NCBI GenBank assembly: GCA_046052145.1
Contig: JBJOMW010000017.1
Coordinates: 4,271-68,270 of the forward strand
Reading direction: 5' to 3'
Source of the DNA: Falsiroseomonas sp046052145
Lineage (GTDB): Bacteria; Pseudomonadota; Alphaproteobacteria; Acetobacterales; Acetobacteraceae
DNA: 64,000 bases
Each line of letters begins with the position of its first letter. Within the stretch, counting starts at the first letter, position 1. Made by a program: the position numbers and the translations under genes. Positions 34,770 through 43,311 of the stretch are shown here, piece after piece. Below the pieces are notes generated by a model, which saw only the letters and a list, made by a program, of their open reading frames with translations, did not search any database and was not told the DNA's origin.

Positions 34770-34940
34770 CTAGCCGCGTGCCTGCTGCAGCAGCCCGCCG
34801 GCGACACCGCCGAGCAGCCCGCCCACGCCGCCGACAACCGCCACCAGCCAGAGCGAGGCCTCGAGCCCCGCATGGTCAAGCGCGCTCGCGCCGGCCAGCG
34901 CAAGCGCCAGCAGCAGCATCGCCAGGATCATCTTCACCAT
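34770..34940 (-). CDS. Small membrane protein (56 aa) between proS and lolC
   Basis: The frame encodes 56 residues: MVKMILAMLLLALALAGASA (a likely membrane or signal segment), a short polar stretch, then the hydrophobic Gly-rich LWLVAVVGGVGGLLGGVAGG and a Gln-Gln-Ala-Arg-Gly end. AGGGG lies 6 bases before its ATG. It starts one base after the proS stop and ends four bases before the lolC ATG, so the packing itself supports translation. It has no recognised family; a role in lipoprotein export is a guess from position. Confidence 0.72.
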   Translation of the reverse strand: MVKMILAMLLLALALAGASALDHAGLEASLWLVAVVGGVGGLLGGVAGGLLQQARG

Positions 34941-34941
34941 A

Positions 34942-36249
34942 TCAGCCCCTGATCTTCCCGATGGCGTCCTCGGGCGAGACCTCGTGCCTCTCTCCGGTCA
35001 TGCGGCGCTTCAATTCGACCTTGCCGGCCGCGGCGCTCTTGGGTCCGACGATGACCTGCCAGGGATGCCCCATCAGATCCGCATCGGCGAACTTCACGCC
35101 GGCGCGATCGGAGCGGTCGTCATACACCGCATCGGGGTCGAGGGAAGCGTAGATCCGCTCCGACAACGTGTCGCAGGCGGCGTCACCGGGCTTGAGGTTC
35201 AGCACCGCCGCCTTGAAGGGCGCGACCGCGTCCGGCCACTTGATGCCGGCCTCGTCGTGATTGGCTTCGATGATCGCGCCGACGAGGCGCGAGACGCCGA
35301 TGCCGTAGCTGCCCATCTCCGGGATCACGGTCGCACCATCCGGGCCCTGCACGGTCAGGCCCATCGGCTCGGAGTACTTGGTGCCGAAGTAGAAGATGTG
35401 CCCGACCTCGATGCCGCGCGCGGAGACGCGCTTGGCCTCGGCCAGCTTCTCCCAGGCGACGGGGTCATGCATCTCATCGGTCGCGGCGTAGTGGCCGGTC
35501 CAGCGCTCCACCAGCGGGGCGAGGTCGGCGTCGTAGTTCGGCGCCCCGGCCAGCGGGTCCATGTCGAGCAGGTCCTGGGAGACGAAGACCTGGCTCTCGC
35601 CGGTCTCGGCCAGGATGATGAATTCATGGCTGAGATTGCCGCCGATGGGCCCGGTGTCGGCGCGCATCGGGATGGCCTTCAACCCCATGCGCGCGAAGGT
35701 GCGCAGATAGGCCACGAACATCTGGTGGTAGGAATGGCGCGCGCCTTCCTTCGTTAGATCGAAGGAATAGGCATCCTTCATCAGGAATTCGCGGCCGCGC
35801 ATCACGCCGAAGCGCGGGCGCACCTCGTCCCGGAACTTCCACTGGATGTGGTAGAGGTTGCGCGGCAGGTCGCGATAGGACTTCGCGAATTGCCGGAAGA
35901 TGTCGGTGACCATTTCCTCATTGGTCGGGCCGAACAGCATCTCGCGGTCATGCCGGTCCTTGAGGCGCAGCATCTCCGGCCCATAGGCGTCGTAGCGGCC
36001 GGACTGGCGCCAGAGATCTGCCGACTGGATGGTCGGCATGAGGATTTCCTGCGCGCCGGCGCGGTCCTGTTCCTCGCGCACGATCTGGCCGACCTTCTGC
36101 AGCGCGCGCCAGCCCATGGGCAGCCAGGCATAGATGCCGGCCGAGGTCTGGCGGACGAGGCCCGCGCGCAGCATCAGCCGGTGCGAGACGATCTGCGCCT
36201 CGGCGGGCGTTTCCTTGAGCGTGGGCAGGAAGGCGCGAGACAGGCGCAA
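34942..36249 (-). CDS. proS: Prolyl-tRNA synthetase (short alphaproteobacterial type)
   Basis: This class II synthetase of 435 residues lacks the editing insertion of the longer E. coli enzyme. Class II motifs include GIYAWLPMGWRALQKV, LFGPTNEEMVTDIF, FRDEVRPRFGVMRGREFLMKDAY and GSYGIGVSRLVGAI. The short form is typical of Alphaproteobacteria. The proS-(small protein)-lolC-lolD order suggests one operon. Confidence 0.95.
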   Translation of the reverse strand: MRLSRAFLPTLKETPAEAQIVSHRLMLRAGLVRQTSAGIYAWLPMGWRALQKVGQIVREEQDRAGAQEILMPTIQSADLWRQSGRYDAYGPEMLRLKDRHDREMLFGPTNEEMVTDIFRQFAKSYRDLPRNLYHIQWKFRDEVRPRFGVMRGREFLMKDAYSFDLTKEGARHSYHQMFVAYLRTFARMGLKAIPMRADTGPIGGNLSHEFIILAETGESQVFVSQDLLDMDPLAGAPNYDADLAPLVERWTGHYAATDEMHDPVAWEKLAEAKRVSARGIEVGHIFYFGTKYSEPMGLTVQGPDGATVIPEMGSYGIGVSRLVGAIIEANHDEAGIKWPDAVAPFKAAVLNLKPGDAACDTLSERIYASLDPDAVYDDRSDRAGVKFADADLMGHPWQVIVGPKSAAAGKVELKRRMTGERHEVSPEDAIGKIRG

Positions 36250-36501
36250 GGCGGTGCTCCGGGCGGGATGGAAGGCGGCCGGAACCTAGCGCAGCGTCGG
36301 GCGGAGCGGAACCGGTGCGGCACTTGCGCGGGGCCGGGTGCGATTGGCGCGATAGGGTCGCGTCAGATGACTTGAAGGCAATCAACCTTCACTCGGAACG
36401 CAACAAAATTACTGATTGACGTTCTGTGAAATAATCTAACTCGTCTCTTTGTGGGGCAGCGGGTTAAAAAAACCCTTTGCATTTCCGAACCATGCGGGTA
36501 C

Positions 36502-36536
36502 AAAAAAAACGGGCCGCATCCAAGCGGATGCGACCC
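36502..36536 (-). terminator. Strong intrinsic terminator, minus strand
   Basis: On the minus strand an 11-bp stem GGGTCGCATCC/GGATGCGGCCC (one G.U) with a GCTT loop is followed by G and eight T. It lies 187 bases after the DUF1467 stop and 253 bases before the proS start, so it ends a transcript that is not proS. Confidence 0.9.
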
Positions 36537-36567
36537 GAGTTTAGGGAGGAAACGCCAGTCACACGGC

Positions 36568-36590
36568 AGAGAGAGGATCAACCTCTCTCT
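36568..36590 (-). repeat. Perfect 9-bp hairpin AGAGAGAGG/CCTCTCTCT
   Basis: A perfect inverted repeat with a 5-nt loop (TTGAT on the minus strand) is flanked by further short pairing. It is 31 bases upstream of the minus-strand terminator stem, the arrangement of a small RNA with an internal hairpin, a single-stranded CCTCCC segment and a terminator. Confidence 0.7.
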
Positions 36591-36689
36591 CACGGTGATA
36601 ATGGTGTGAGGCACCAAAGCGGCACAACAAGAAAAGCCGCCGGTGAAGGCCAAAAAACAGGCTTTCAGAACTGAGTTGCGCAATGCATA

Positions 36690-36730
36690 GGCGGCACCCG
36701 CTGGGGAGGCGGGTTGGCCGCCTTAATTTT
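36690..36730. terminator. Hairpin at the DUF1467 stop, plus-strand T-rich tail
   Basis: GGCGGC-ACCCGC pairs with GCGGGT-(TG)-GCCGCC (36690-36722, 7-nt loop) directly beside the DUF1467 stop codon. On the plus strand it is followed by TTAATTTT, so it could end a plus-strand transcript; on the minus strand it is only a stem without a T-run. Confidence 0.6.
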
Positions 36731-37022
36731 GTGCACGTCCCGGCATCGGGCTCGAAAGCCCCGGGCCCTGATAGGCGAACCAGCCATCGCGGAAGCTGAC
36801 CAGGTCAGACTGGATCAGCGCATAAACCCCCACCCACAGCACGGCCGACAGCAGCGTGGTGCCGATGACCTTCATCCCCAACCGCGGTGCCGCCGGGGCG
36901 CCGCGCCAGCCGCCCGTCTCGGGGTCCGGATTCGCCACCGGCCGCGTGCCGATCGGCAGCACGCAGAACAGCGCCGTCCACCAGATCAGCAGATAGACGA
37001 TGACGCCGGTGAACACGTCCAT
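36723..37022 (-). CDS. DUF1467 family membrane protein
   Basis: This 99-residue protein has two hydrophobic segments (VFTGVIVYLLIWWTALFCVLP and IGTTLLSAVLWVGVYALI) separated by GTRPVANPDPETGGWRGAPA, the pattern of the alphaproteobacterial DUF1467 family. The function is unknown. It lies downstream of the RNase J gene on the same strand, a common position for this family, and upstream of the small-RNA-like block. Confidence 0.8.
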   Translation of the reverse strand: MDVFTGVIVYLLIWWTALFCVLPIGTRPVANPDPETGGWRGAPAAPRLGMKVIGTTLLSAVLWVGVYALIQSDLVSFRDGWFAYQGPGLSSPMPGRAQN

Positions 37023-37105
37023 CGGTTGCCCACGCTCCCCTTCCCTATGCGGAAAATGGGGCGCGGCGCGCGCAATGCCAGCACGCCCCGCCCCGCCCGC
37101 CGCGC

Positions 37106-38743
37106 TCAGACGCGCAGCAGATGCACCTCGACGCTCGGGCGCTTGCGCAGCCGACGGCCCACCGCCTTGCGCACCGCGGTCCGGGCCGCCTCCCGCAGCG
37201 TGCCGTCCTCGCGCCGCACCGGCGCCGGCAGGTCATTCAGCGCGCGGGCGAGGTCGGCGGCGATCTGCCCCGGTGCCTCATCCGTGTCCTCGAACAGGCC
37301 CGGCGCCGAGACCTGCGGCTGGCCCAGCACCCGCCCCGACCCATCCACCGCCAGCGAGGCGACGACCACGCCGTTGAAGAGCATCTTCTTCCGCGCCGCG
37401 AGCACATCGCCATCGAGCGGCAGCAGCCTGTCGCCATCCACCGCCAGCCGCCCGACGGGCACGCTCTCGACGACGTCCGGCGTGCCGGGCGCGAGCCGCA
37501 GCACATCCCCGTCCTCGATCACATAGGCATCCGCGCCAAGGCTCTCGGCCAGGTTCGCGTGCTCGTTCATGTGGCGCCATTCGCCATGCACCGGCACGGC
37601 GAATTTCGGCTTCGCCAGCTGATAGAGCCGCTTCAGCTCGTCGCGGGCCGGGTGGCCGGAGACATGGACCATGTGGTCATCCGCCGTCATCACCTCGACG
37701 CCCGCGCGGCTCAGCTCGTCCTGGATGCGCAGGATCGCGCGCTCATTCCCAGGGATCATGCGAGAGGAAAAGATCACCGTATCCCCCTCCCCCAGCGAGA
37801 CATGCGGATGCGTATCGGCCGCGATCTTGGCGAGTGCCGAGCGCGGCTCACCCTGGCTGCCGGTGCAGATCATCACCAGCCGATCGTCCGAAACATCGGC
37901 CGATTGTTCCTCGGTCAGGAAGGGCGGGATCTCCCGTAGATAGCCGCATTCCCGCGCCGCGGCCTCGGCATTGCGCAAGGACCGGCCGAACAGCGCGACC
38001 TCGCGCCCGGCCGCACGCGCAGCGAGCGCGACGCTCTCGACCCGCGCGATATTGGTCGAGAAGCAGGAGACGGCGATGCGCCCCTTCAGCTTGCGGATGA
38101 TCGCGGCCAGGTTCCGCCGCACCTCCGCCTCACTGCCCGAATGGCCTTCGACCAGCGCGTTGGTGCTGTCGCAGACCATCGCCAGCACGCCTTCCTCGCC
38201 GAGCTTCGCGAAGGCGGCCTCATCGGTCGGCGGGCCGGTCAGCGGGTTGGGGTCGAGCTTCCAGTCGCCGGTGTGCAGCACCGTGCCGTATTTCGTGCGG
38301 ATCGCCAGCGCCTGCGCCTCCGGCACGGAATGCGCGACACGGAGGAATTCCAGGTCGAACTCCCCGATCGTCCAGCGCGCGCCGAGCGGATGGGTGATGA
38401 TCTCCACCTGCCCGAGCAGCCCCGCCTCCCCCAGTTTCCGCCGCAGCACGGCGGAGACGAAGGGCCCGGCATGGATCGGGCAGCGCAGGCCGGGCCAGAG
38501 ATGCGCGACCGCACCCACATGGTCCTCATGGGCGTGCGTGATCACCAGCGCCGCCAGCCTCTCCCGCCTCGCCGCGAGCCAGGCGGCATCGGGGACCATC
38601 ACATCCACTTCCGGATGCTCCGGCCCTCCGAAGCCGAGCCCGCAATCCACCGCGAGGAGCTGCCCGTCGCAGCGATAGACATTGAGGTTGAGGCCGATCT
38701 CCCCCGTCCCGCCAAGCGGGATGAAGGCCAAGTCGCCGGTCAT
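37106..38743 (-). CDS. rnj: Ribonuclease J
   Basis: This 545-residue metallo-beta-lactamase/beta-CASP nuclease acts in RNA decay and rRNA 5' maturation. It has FIPLGGTGEIGLNLNVY at the N-terminus, the metal site HAHEDHVGAV near residue 74, the beta-CASP motifs CFSTNIARVES and ICTGSQGEPRSALAKIA, VHVSGHPARDELKRL, and a C-terminal domain. The RNase J-coaX-birA-nuoN order is typical of Alphaproteobacteria. Confidence 0.95.
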   Translation of the reverse strand: MTGDLAFIPLGGTGEIGLNLNVYRCDGQLLAVDCGLGFGGPEHPEVDVMVPDAAWLAARRERLAALVITHAHEDHVGAVAHLWPGLRCPIHAGPFVSAVLRRKLGEAGLLGQVEIITHPLGARWTIGEFDLEFLRVAHSVPEAQALAIRTKYGTVLHTGDWKLDPNPLTGPPTDEAAFAKLGEEGVLAMVCDSTNALVEGHSGSEAEVRRNLAAIIRKLKGRIAVSCFSTNIARVESVALAARAAGREVALFGRSLRNAEAAARECGYLREIPPFLTEEQSADVSDDRLVMICTGSQGEPRSALAKIAADTHPHVSLGEGDTVIFSSRMIPGNERAILRIQDELSRAGVEVMTADDHMVHVSGHPARDELKRLYQLAKPKFAVPVHGEWRHMNEHANLAESLGADAYVIEDGDVLRLAPGTPDVVESVPVGRLAVDGDRLLPLDGDVLAARKKMLFNGVVVASLAVDGSGRVLGQPQVSAPGLFEDTDEAPGQIAADLARALNDLPAPVRREDGTLREAARTAVRKAVGRRLRKRPSVEVHLLRV

Positions 38744-38802
38744 CTTTGTTCCAGTGTCGTGATCGTGTCGGGAAGGGTGGGCGGTCGGATGGGTGTGGCG
38801 CG

Positions 38803-39624
38803 TCAGGGCAGGGTGTCGTCGCGGCGCGCGTGCCGCACCAATGTGGGGGCGGGGTTGCGCTTCGCCAACAGCCTAAGGCCGTCCAGCGTAGTGTCGGGGT
38901 CCGTCGTCTCGATCACCGCCGTCCCCTCGGCAAAGAGGGGGGCGAGCCCGCCGGTGGCGATGACCTTCAGACGGCCATTCGCCGTCTCGTCGAACTCACC
39001 GCGAATGCGCGCGACGATGCCCTCGATCAGCCCGACATAGCCCCAATAGATGCCCGACTGCATGGCGGCGACCGTGTTGCGCCCGACCACGGCCTGCGGC
39101 CGGCCGATGCCGATCCGCGGCAGCCGGGCGGCGGCGCGGTGCAGCGCCTCGATCGAGAGGTTGATGCCCGGCGCGATGACGCCGCCCAGATAGGCGCCGT
39201 CGCGCGCCACCACGTCGAAGGTGGTCGCCGTGCCGAAATCGATGACGATCAGCGGCCCCTTATAGCGGTGATGCGCCGCCAGCGCGTTCAGCAGGCGGTC
39301 GGCGCCGACCTCATTCGGCGCATCCACCCGGATCTCGAAGCCCCAATCCAGCGGCGCGCGGGCGATCAGCGGCTCGCAGGCGAACCAGTCGCGGCAGAGC
39401 CGGCGAAGGTTGTAGAGCGCGGCGGGCACCACCGTGCCGATCACGCAGCGCGTGATGTCGGCGGGCTTGAGCCCCGCATGGCCCAACAGCGCCAGCAGCC
39501 ACACCGCATATTCGTCCGAAGTGCGTTCCGCATCCGTGCGGATGCGCCAGCTGCCGCGCCACTCCGTCCCGTCATGCACGGCGAAGACGACGTTGGTGTT
39601 GCCCGCATCCACCGCCAGCAGCAT
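38803..39624 (-). CDS. coaX: Type III pantothenate kinase
   Basis: This 273-residue ASKHA-fold kinase makes 4'-phosphopantothenate for CoA. The phosphate loop is LLAVDAGNTNVVFAVHDG; GADRLLNALAAHHRY and VIDFGTATTFDVV are the other nucleotide motifs. The start at 39624 places this block at the N-terminus; the frame is open upstream inside birA. The C-terminus has VIATGGLAPLFAEG. It follows birA by 16 bases. Confidence 0.95.
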   Translation of the reverse strand: MLLAVDAGNTNVVFAVHDGTEWRGSWRIRTDAERTSDEYAVWLLALLGHAGLKPADITRCVIGTVVPAALYNLRRLCRDWFACEPLIARAPLDWGFEIRVDAPNEVGADRLLNALAAHHRYKGPLIVIDFGTATTFDVVARDGAYLGGVIAPGINLSIEALHRAAARLPRIGIGRPQAVVGRNTVAAMQSGIYWGYVGLIEGIVARIRGEFDETANGRLKVIATGGLAPLFAEGTAVIETTDPDTTLDGLRLLAKRNPAPTLVRHARRDDTLP

Positions 39625-39640
39625 GGCGCGCCGATCCCCT

Positions 39641-40402
39641 TCAGGCCGCGATCTCGCCGGAGGCGAAGCGCCGTATCCGGCCATCCGCCTCCAGCAGCAG
39701 GGCCCCGTCCTGGTCGAGCCCCCGATAAAGCCCGGCTGTTTCGCCCGCACCAAGGCGCAGCGTCAACCTTGCCCCCTCCTCCGGACCCCGGCGCATCCAG
39801 GCCGCGCGGAGCGGCGCGAGCCCTTCCCGCGCCAGCCGCCCGCGCCAGGCTTGCAACGCGTGGAGGATGCGGATGGCGATCACGTCGGGCGCGACCGGCC
39901 GCGGCAGGCAGGCGGTCGGCCGGTCGGGCAGTGGCGGCGCGACGGCCAGGTTGGCGCCGAGCCCCATCACCAGGAAATCGAGCCGCCCATCCTCGGTGGC
40001 CGCGCTTTCGCACAGCACGCCGGCGAGCTTCGCGCCGCCGAGCAACAGGTCGTTCGGCCATTTCAGCCGCAGCGCGGCAGGGTCCGGCAGTTCGGGCTCC
40101 AGCGCCTCGGCCAGGATGACGGCACTCAGCAGCGCATAGCGCCCGGCCTCGCGCGCCGGCTCCGCCGGGCGCAGCAGCAGCGACAGGAACAGATTGCCCT
40201 CTGGGCTGGTCCAGGCGCGCCCATCCCTGCCCCGCCCGCCGGACTGGGTCTGTGCCAGCACGGCAAGCCCCGCCGGCTCTCCCGCCGCGGCCAGCCGCAG
40301 CAGGAGGTCGGAGGTGGAGGTGACGCTCTCCTCGACCCGCAGCCGCCAGCCGGCTGGCAGCGGCGCGGGCGGCGGCTCAGCCGAGGAGGGAGGAGACGGC
40401 AA
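39641..40402 (-). CDS. birA: Biotin--[acetyl-CoA-carboxylase] ligase
   Basis: This 253-residue class I biotin protein ligase has no N-terminal helix-turn-helix, so it is an enzyme only and not a repressor. VTSTSDLLLRLA opens the catalytic core; QSGGRGRDGRAWTSPEGNLF carries the biotinyl-AMP loop; LRLKWPNDLLLGGAKLAGVL has the catalytic lysine. The start overlaps the nuoN end by 26 bases, so it is likely co-transcribed as a tail gene of the nuo operon. Confidence 0.94.
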   Translation of the reverse strand: MPSPPSSAEPPPAPLPAGWRLRVEESVTSTSDLLLRLAAAGEPAGLAVLAQTQSGGRGRDGRAWTSPEGNLFLSLLLRPAEPAREAGRYALLSAVILAEALEPELPDPAALRLKWPNDLLLGGAKLAGVLCESAATEDGRLDFLVMGLGANLAVAPPLPDRPTACLPRPVAPDVIAIRILHALQAWRGRLAREGLAPLRAAWMRRGPEEGARLTLRLGAGETAGLYRGLDQDGALLLEADGRIRRFASGEIAA

Positions 40403-41795
40403 CCTGCGCCGCGCCGATCAGCGCCGCCGGGAACAGGAAGAAGAGCAGCGTGAGCAGCCCCGCGCCCGTCATCACGACGGTCAGGCTCGACGGCCGCGCG
40501 TCGAAGGCCTCAGCCGGCGCGTCGAAATACATCACCTTCACGATGCGCAGGTAATAGTAGCTGGCCACCACGCTGGTCAGGATGCCGATGACCGCCAGCA
40601 CCCAGTAGCCCGCCTGCACCGCGGCCAGGAAGACATAGAGCTTGCCGAAGAAGCCCGCGAGCGGCGGGATGCCGGCCATGGAGAACATGAACACCGCCAT
40701 CCACAGCGCCATCGCCGGATCGGTGCGGCCGAGCCCCGCGAGGTCATCCACATTCTCAAGCGCGCGGCCCTGGCGGCGCATGGCGACCAGCACGGCGAAG
40801 GTGCCGAGGTTCATCACCACATAGATCGCCATATAGACCAGCACGCCGCGGTAGCCGGCGTCGTTGACGACCGCGAGGCCCATCAGCGCGTAGCCGACAT
40901 GGCCGATCGAGGAATAGGCCATCAGCCGCTTGATGTTCCGCTGCCCGATCGCGGCGAAGGCGCCAAGGATCATGGAGGCCGCGGAGACCAGCCAGATCAC
41001 CTGCCCCCACTGCGCCGACATGTCGCCGAAGGGACCGGCGAGGACACGCATCAGTAGCGCGATGGCCGCCACCTTGGGCGCGGTGGCGAAGAAGGCGGTG
41101 ACCGGGGTCGGCGCGCCTTCGTAGACATCCGGCGTCCACATATGGAATGGCACCGCCGAGACCTTGAAGGCCAGCCCCGCCAGGATGAAGACGAGGCCGA
41201 CGACGACACCCGTGCCCGCCGCGCCGGCCGAGAGCGCATCCGCCAGCCGGTCGAAATTCGTCGTGCCCGCGAAGCCATAGACCAGCGACGAGCCGTACAG
41301 CATCAGGCCCGAAGCCAGCGCGCCCAGCACGAAGTACTTCAGCCCGGCCTCGGCGCTCCGCGGATTGTCGCGGTCGAAGGCGGCGATGACGTAGAGCGAG
41401 AGCGAGAGCAGCTCGATCCCGATATAGAGCGTCATCAGGTCGTTGGCCGAGACCATGACCATCATGCCGAGCGTCGCGAACAGCATCAGCACGCTGTATT
41501 CGAACCGCGCGAGCCCGGCCTTCTCGTTGAAGTCGAGCGCCAGAACGAGGCCGAGCGCCGCGCCCAGCAGGATCAGCACCTTCGCGAAGCGGCTGAAGGC
41601 GTCGGAGACATACTGGCCGAGGAAGGCCGTCCCCTCCCCCTGGCCGAGGACGAGGGCTGCCGTCAGCACCAGCGCACCGACGACGCCCATGGAAACAGGG
41701 AAGAACTGTTCCCGCTTCGGGATGACGCCGATCAGCAGCAGCGCGAGGCCGGAGCAGGCCAGCACGATCTCCGGCAGGGCGAGGGTCCAGTTCAT
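40377..41795 (-). CDS. nuoN: NADH-quinone oxidoreductase subunit N
   Basis: This 472-residue antiporter-like proton-pumping subunit of complex I has many membrane segments. VSANDLMTLYIGIELLSLSLY, VGLVFILAGLAFKVSAVPFH and MWTPDVYEGAPTPVTAFFA are typical. The ATG at 41795 is chosen over an upstream frame extension into nuoM because MNWTLALPEIVLA is the usual beginning. It is the last gene of the nuo operon. Confidence 0.95.
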   Translation of the reverse strand: MNWTLALPEIVLACSGLALLLIGVIPKREQFFPVSMGVVGALVLTAALVLGQGEGTAFLGQYVSDAFSRFAKVLILLGAALGLVLALDFNEKAGLARFEYSVLMLFATLGMMVMVSANDLMTLYIGIELLSLSLYVIAAFDRDNPRSAEAGLKYFVLGALASGLMLYGSSLVYGFAGTTNFDRLADALSAGAAGTGVVVGLVFILAGLAFKVSAVPFHMWTPDVYEGAPTPVTAFFATAPKVAAIALLMRVLAGPFGDMSAQWGQVIWLVSAASMILGAFAAIGQRNIKRLMAYSSIGHVGYALMGLAVVNDAGYRGVLVYMAIYVVMNLGTFAVLVAMRRQGRALENVDDLAGLGRTDPAMALWMAVFMFSMAGIPPLAGFFGKLYVFLAAVQAGYWVLAVIGILTSVVASYYYLRIVKVMYFDAPAEAFDARPSSLTVVMTGAGLLTLLFFLFPAALIGAAQVAVSSLLG

Positions 41796-41799
41796 CGTC

Positions 41800-43311
41800 T
41801 CACATCCCCGCCAGGCGCGCCGCGCCAAGCGCGGCCTCGTGGCGCTGCACGAGGGACGCGACCGTCACCTCGAAGAAATCGAGGAAGGAGGACGGATAGA
41901 CCCCCATCCAGAGCGTCAGCAGAATCAGCGGCGCGAAGACCGCATATTCGCGCGGGCCGAGATCCAGCAGGGACCGCAGATCGTCCTTCGTGATCTTCCC
42001 GAAGGCGACCCGGCGATAGAGGTAGAGCATGTAGGCCGCGCCGAGGATCATGCCCATGCAGGCGCCGAGCGCCACCCAGGGGTTCACCTTGAACGCACCG
42101 ACGATGACCAGCAGCTCGCCCGGGAAGCCCGCGGTGCCCGGGAGCGCGACGGAGGCCATGGTGAACAGCATGAAGATCAGCGCATAGGCTGGCATGATCT
42201 TCGCCACCCCGCCATAGCGCGCGATCTCCCGGCTATGGACGCGGTCGTAGAGGACGCCGACGCAGAGGAAGAGCGCGCCAGAAACCACGCCATGGCTCAG
42301 CATGGTGAACAGCGCACCCGAGATGCCCTGCTGCGTGAAGGTGAAGATGCCGAGCGTCACGATGCCCATATGGGCGACCGAGGAATAGGCGATCAGCTTC
42401 TTCATATCCTCCTGCGCCAGCGCGACGAGGGAGGTGTAGACGATGGCAATCACCGACAGCGCGAAGATCAGCGGCGCGAAATCCGCACTCGCCTGTGGCA
42501 GCATCGGCACGCTGAAGCGCAGGAAGCCATAGGCGCCCATCTTCAGCAGCACGCCCGCCAGGATGACGGAGCCGGCCGTCGGCGCTTCCACATGCGCATC
42601 CGGCAGCCAGGTATGCACCGGCCACATCGGCACCTTCACCGCGAAAGAGACGAAGAAGGCGATGAACAGCCAGAACTGCATCGCCGGCGGGAAGGCCATC
42701 TCCGTCAGTGTCGGGATGTCGGTCGTGCCGGCGTGGAACCACATCGCCAGCAGCGCCAGCAGCATCAGCAGCGAGCCCGCCAGCGTGTAGAGGAAGAACT
42801 TGAAGGCCGCGTAGACGCGCCGCGCGCCGCCCCACACCCCGATAATCAGGAACATCGGGATCAGCACGGCTTCGAAGAAGATGTAGAAGACCACGAAGTC
42901 GAGCGCGCAGAACATGCCGACCATCATGCTCTCGAGCACGAGGAAGGCGACCATGTACTCCCGCACGCGCATCTTCACGCTGTCCCAGGACGCCAGGATG
43001 CAGAGAGGCGTCAGCAGCGTGGACAGCAGCACGAACAGCACCGAGATGCCGTCCACGCCCATGTGATAGGCAACCCCGAAATCAGGCAGCCACTCCGCCC
43101 GCTCCACGAACTGAAACTCCGCGCTCGACTGGTCGAAGCGGGTCCAGAGCAGCAGCGACAGGGCGAAGGTGATCAGGCTGGTCCAGAGCGCGGTCCAGCG
43201 CGCATTGCGCGCGACCGTCTCCTCATCGCCGCGCACCATCAGGATGATGAAGGCGCCCGCCAGCGGCAGGAAGGTGACGAGGCTGAGAAGCGGGAAGCCG
43301 GCGGCGTTCAT
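41800..43311 (-). CDS. nuoM: NADH-quinone oxidoreductase subunit M
   Basis: This 503-residue antiporter-like membrane subunit shows FAVKVPMWPVHTWLPDAHVEAP and TAGSVILAGVLLKMGAYG, both strong NuoM hallmarks. The ATG at 43311 overlaps the nuoL stop (ATGA). It is separated from nuoN by 4 bases. Confidence 0.96.
   Translation of the reverse strand: MNAAGFPLLSLVTFLPLAGAFIILMVRGDEETVARNARWTALWTSLITFALSLLLWTRFDQSSAEFQFVERAEWLPDFGVAYHMGVDGISVLFVLLSTLLTPLCILASWDSVKMRVREYMVAFLVLESMMVGMFCALDFVVFYIFFEAVLIPMFLIIGVWGGARRVYAAFKFFLYTLAGSLLMLLALLAMWFHAGTTDIPTLTEMAFPPAMQFWLFIAFFVSFAVKVPMWPVHTWLPDAHVEAPTAGSVILAGVLLKMGAYGFLRFSVPMLPQASADFAPLIFALSVIAIVYTSLVALAQEDMKKLIAYSSVAHMGIVTLGIFTFTQQGISGALFTMLSHGVVSGALFLCVGVLYDRVHSREIARYGGVAKIMPAYALIFMLFTMASVALPGTAGFPGELLVIVGAFKVNPWVALGACMGMILGAAYMLYLYRRVAFGKITKDDLRSLLDLGPREYAVFAPLILLTLWMGVYPSSFLDFFEVTVASLVQRHEAALGAARLAGM

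Larger units (their letters stand above)
36250..36722. other. 473-nt A+T-richer intergenic block with terminators and hairpins
   Basis: No protein gene is supported between proS and DUF1467. Base composition is well below the neighbourhood GC, with A-runs and T-runs. The block holds a minus-strand intrinsic terminator (36502-36536), a 9-bp hairpin (36568-36590), an unpaired minus-strand CCTCCC (about 36543-36548), a GGGTT/AACCC hairpin (about 36461-36475) and a large hairpin next to the DUF1467 stop. A small RNA gene plus the proS promoter is the simplest reading. I could not fix promoter boxes. Confidence 0.5.

Noticed and set aside
36477..36674. 65-codon plus-strand frame MHFRTMRVQKKRAASKR...
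   Set aside because: It also crosses the terminator hairpin and the AGAGAGAGG hairpin, with no ribosome-binding site at its ATGs; RNA structure explains the sequence better.
36363..36683. 106-codon minus-strand frame inside the intergenic block
   Set aside because: It runs through the intrinsic terminator, has no ribosome-binding site, and its composition is unlike any protein here.
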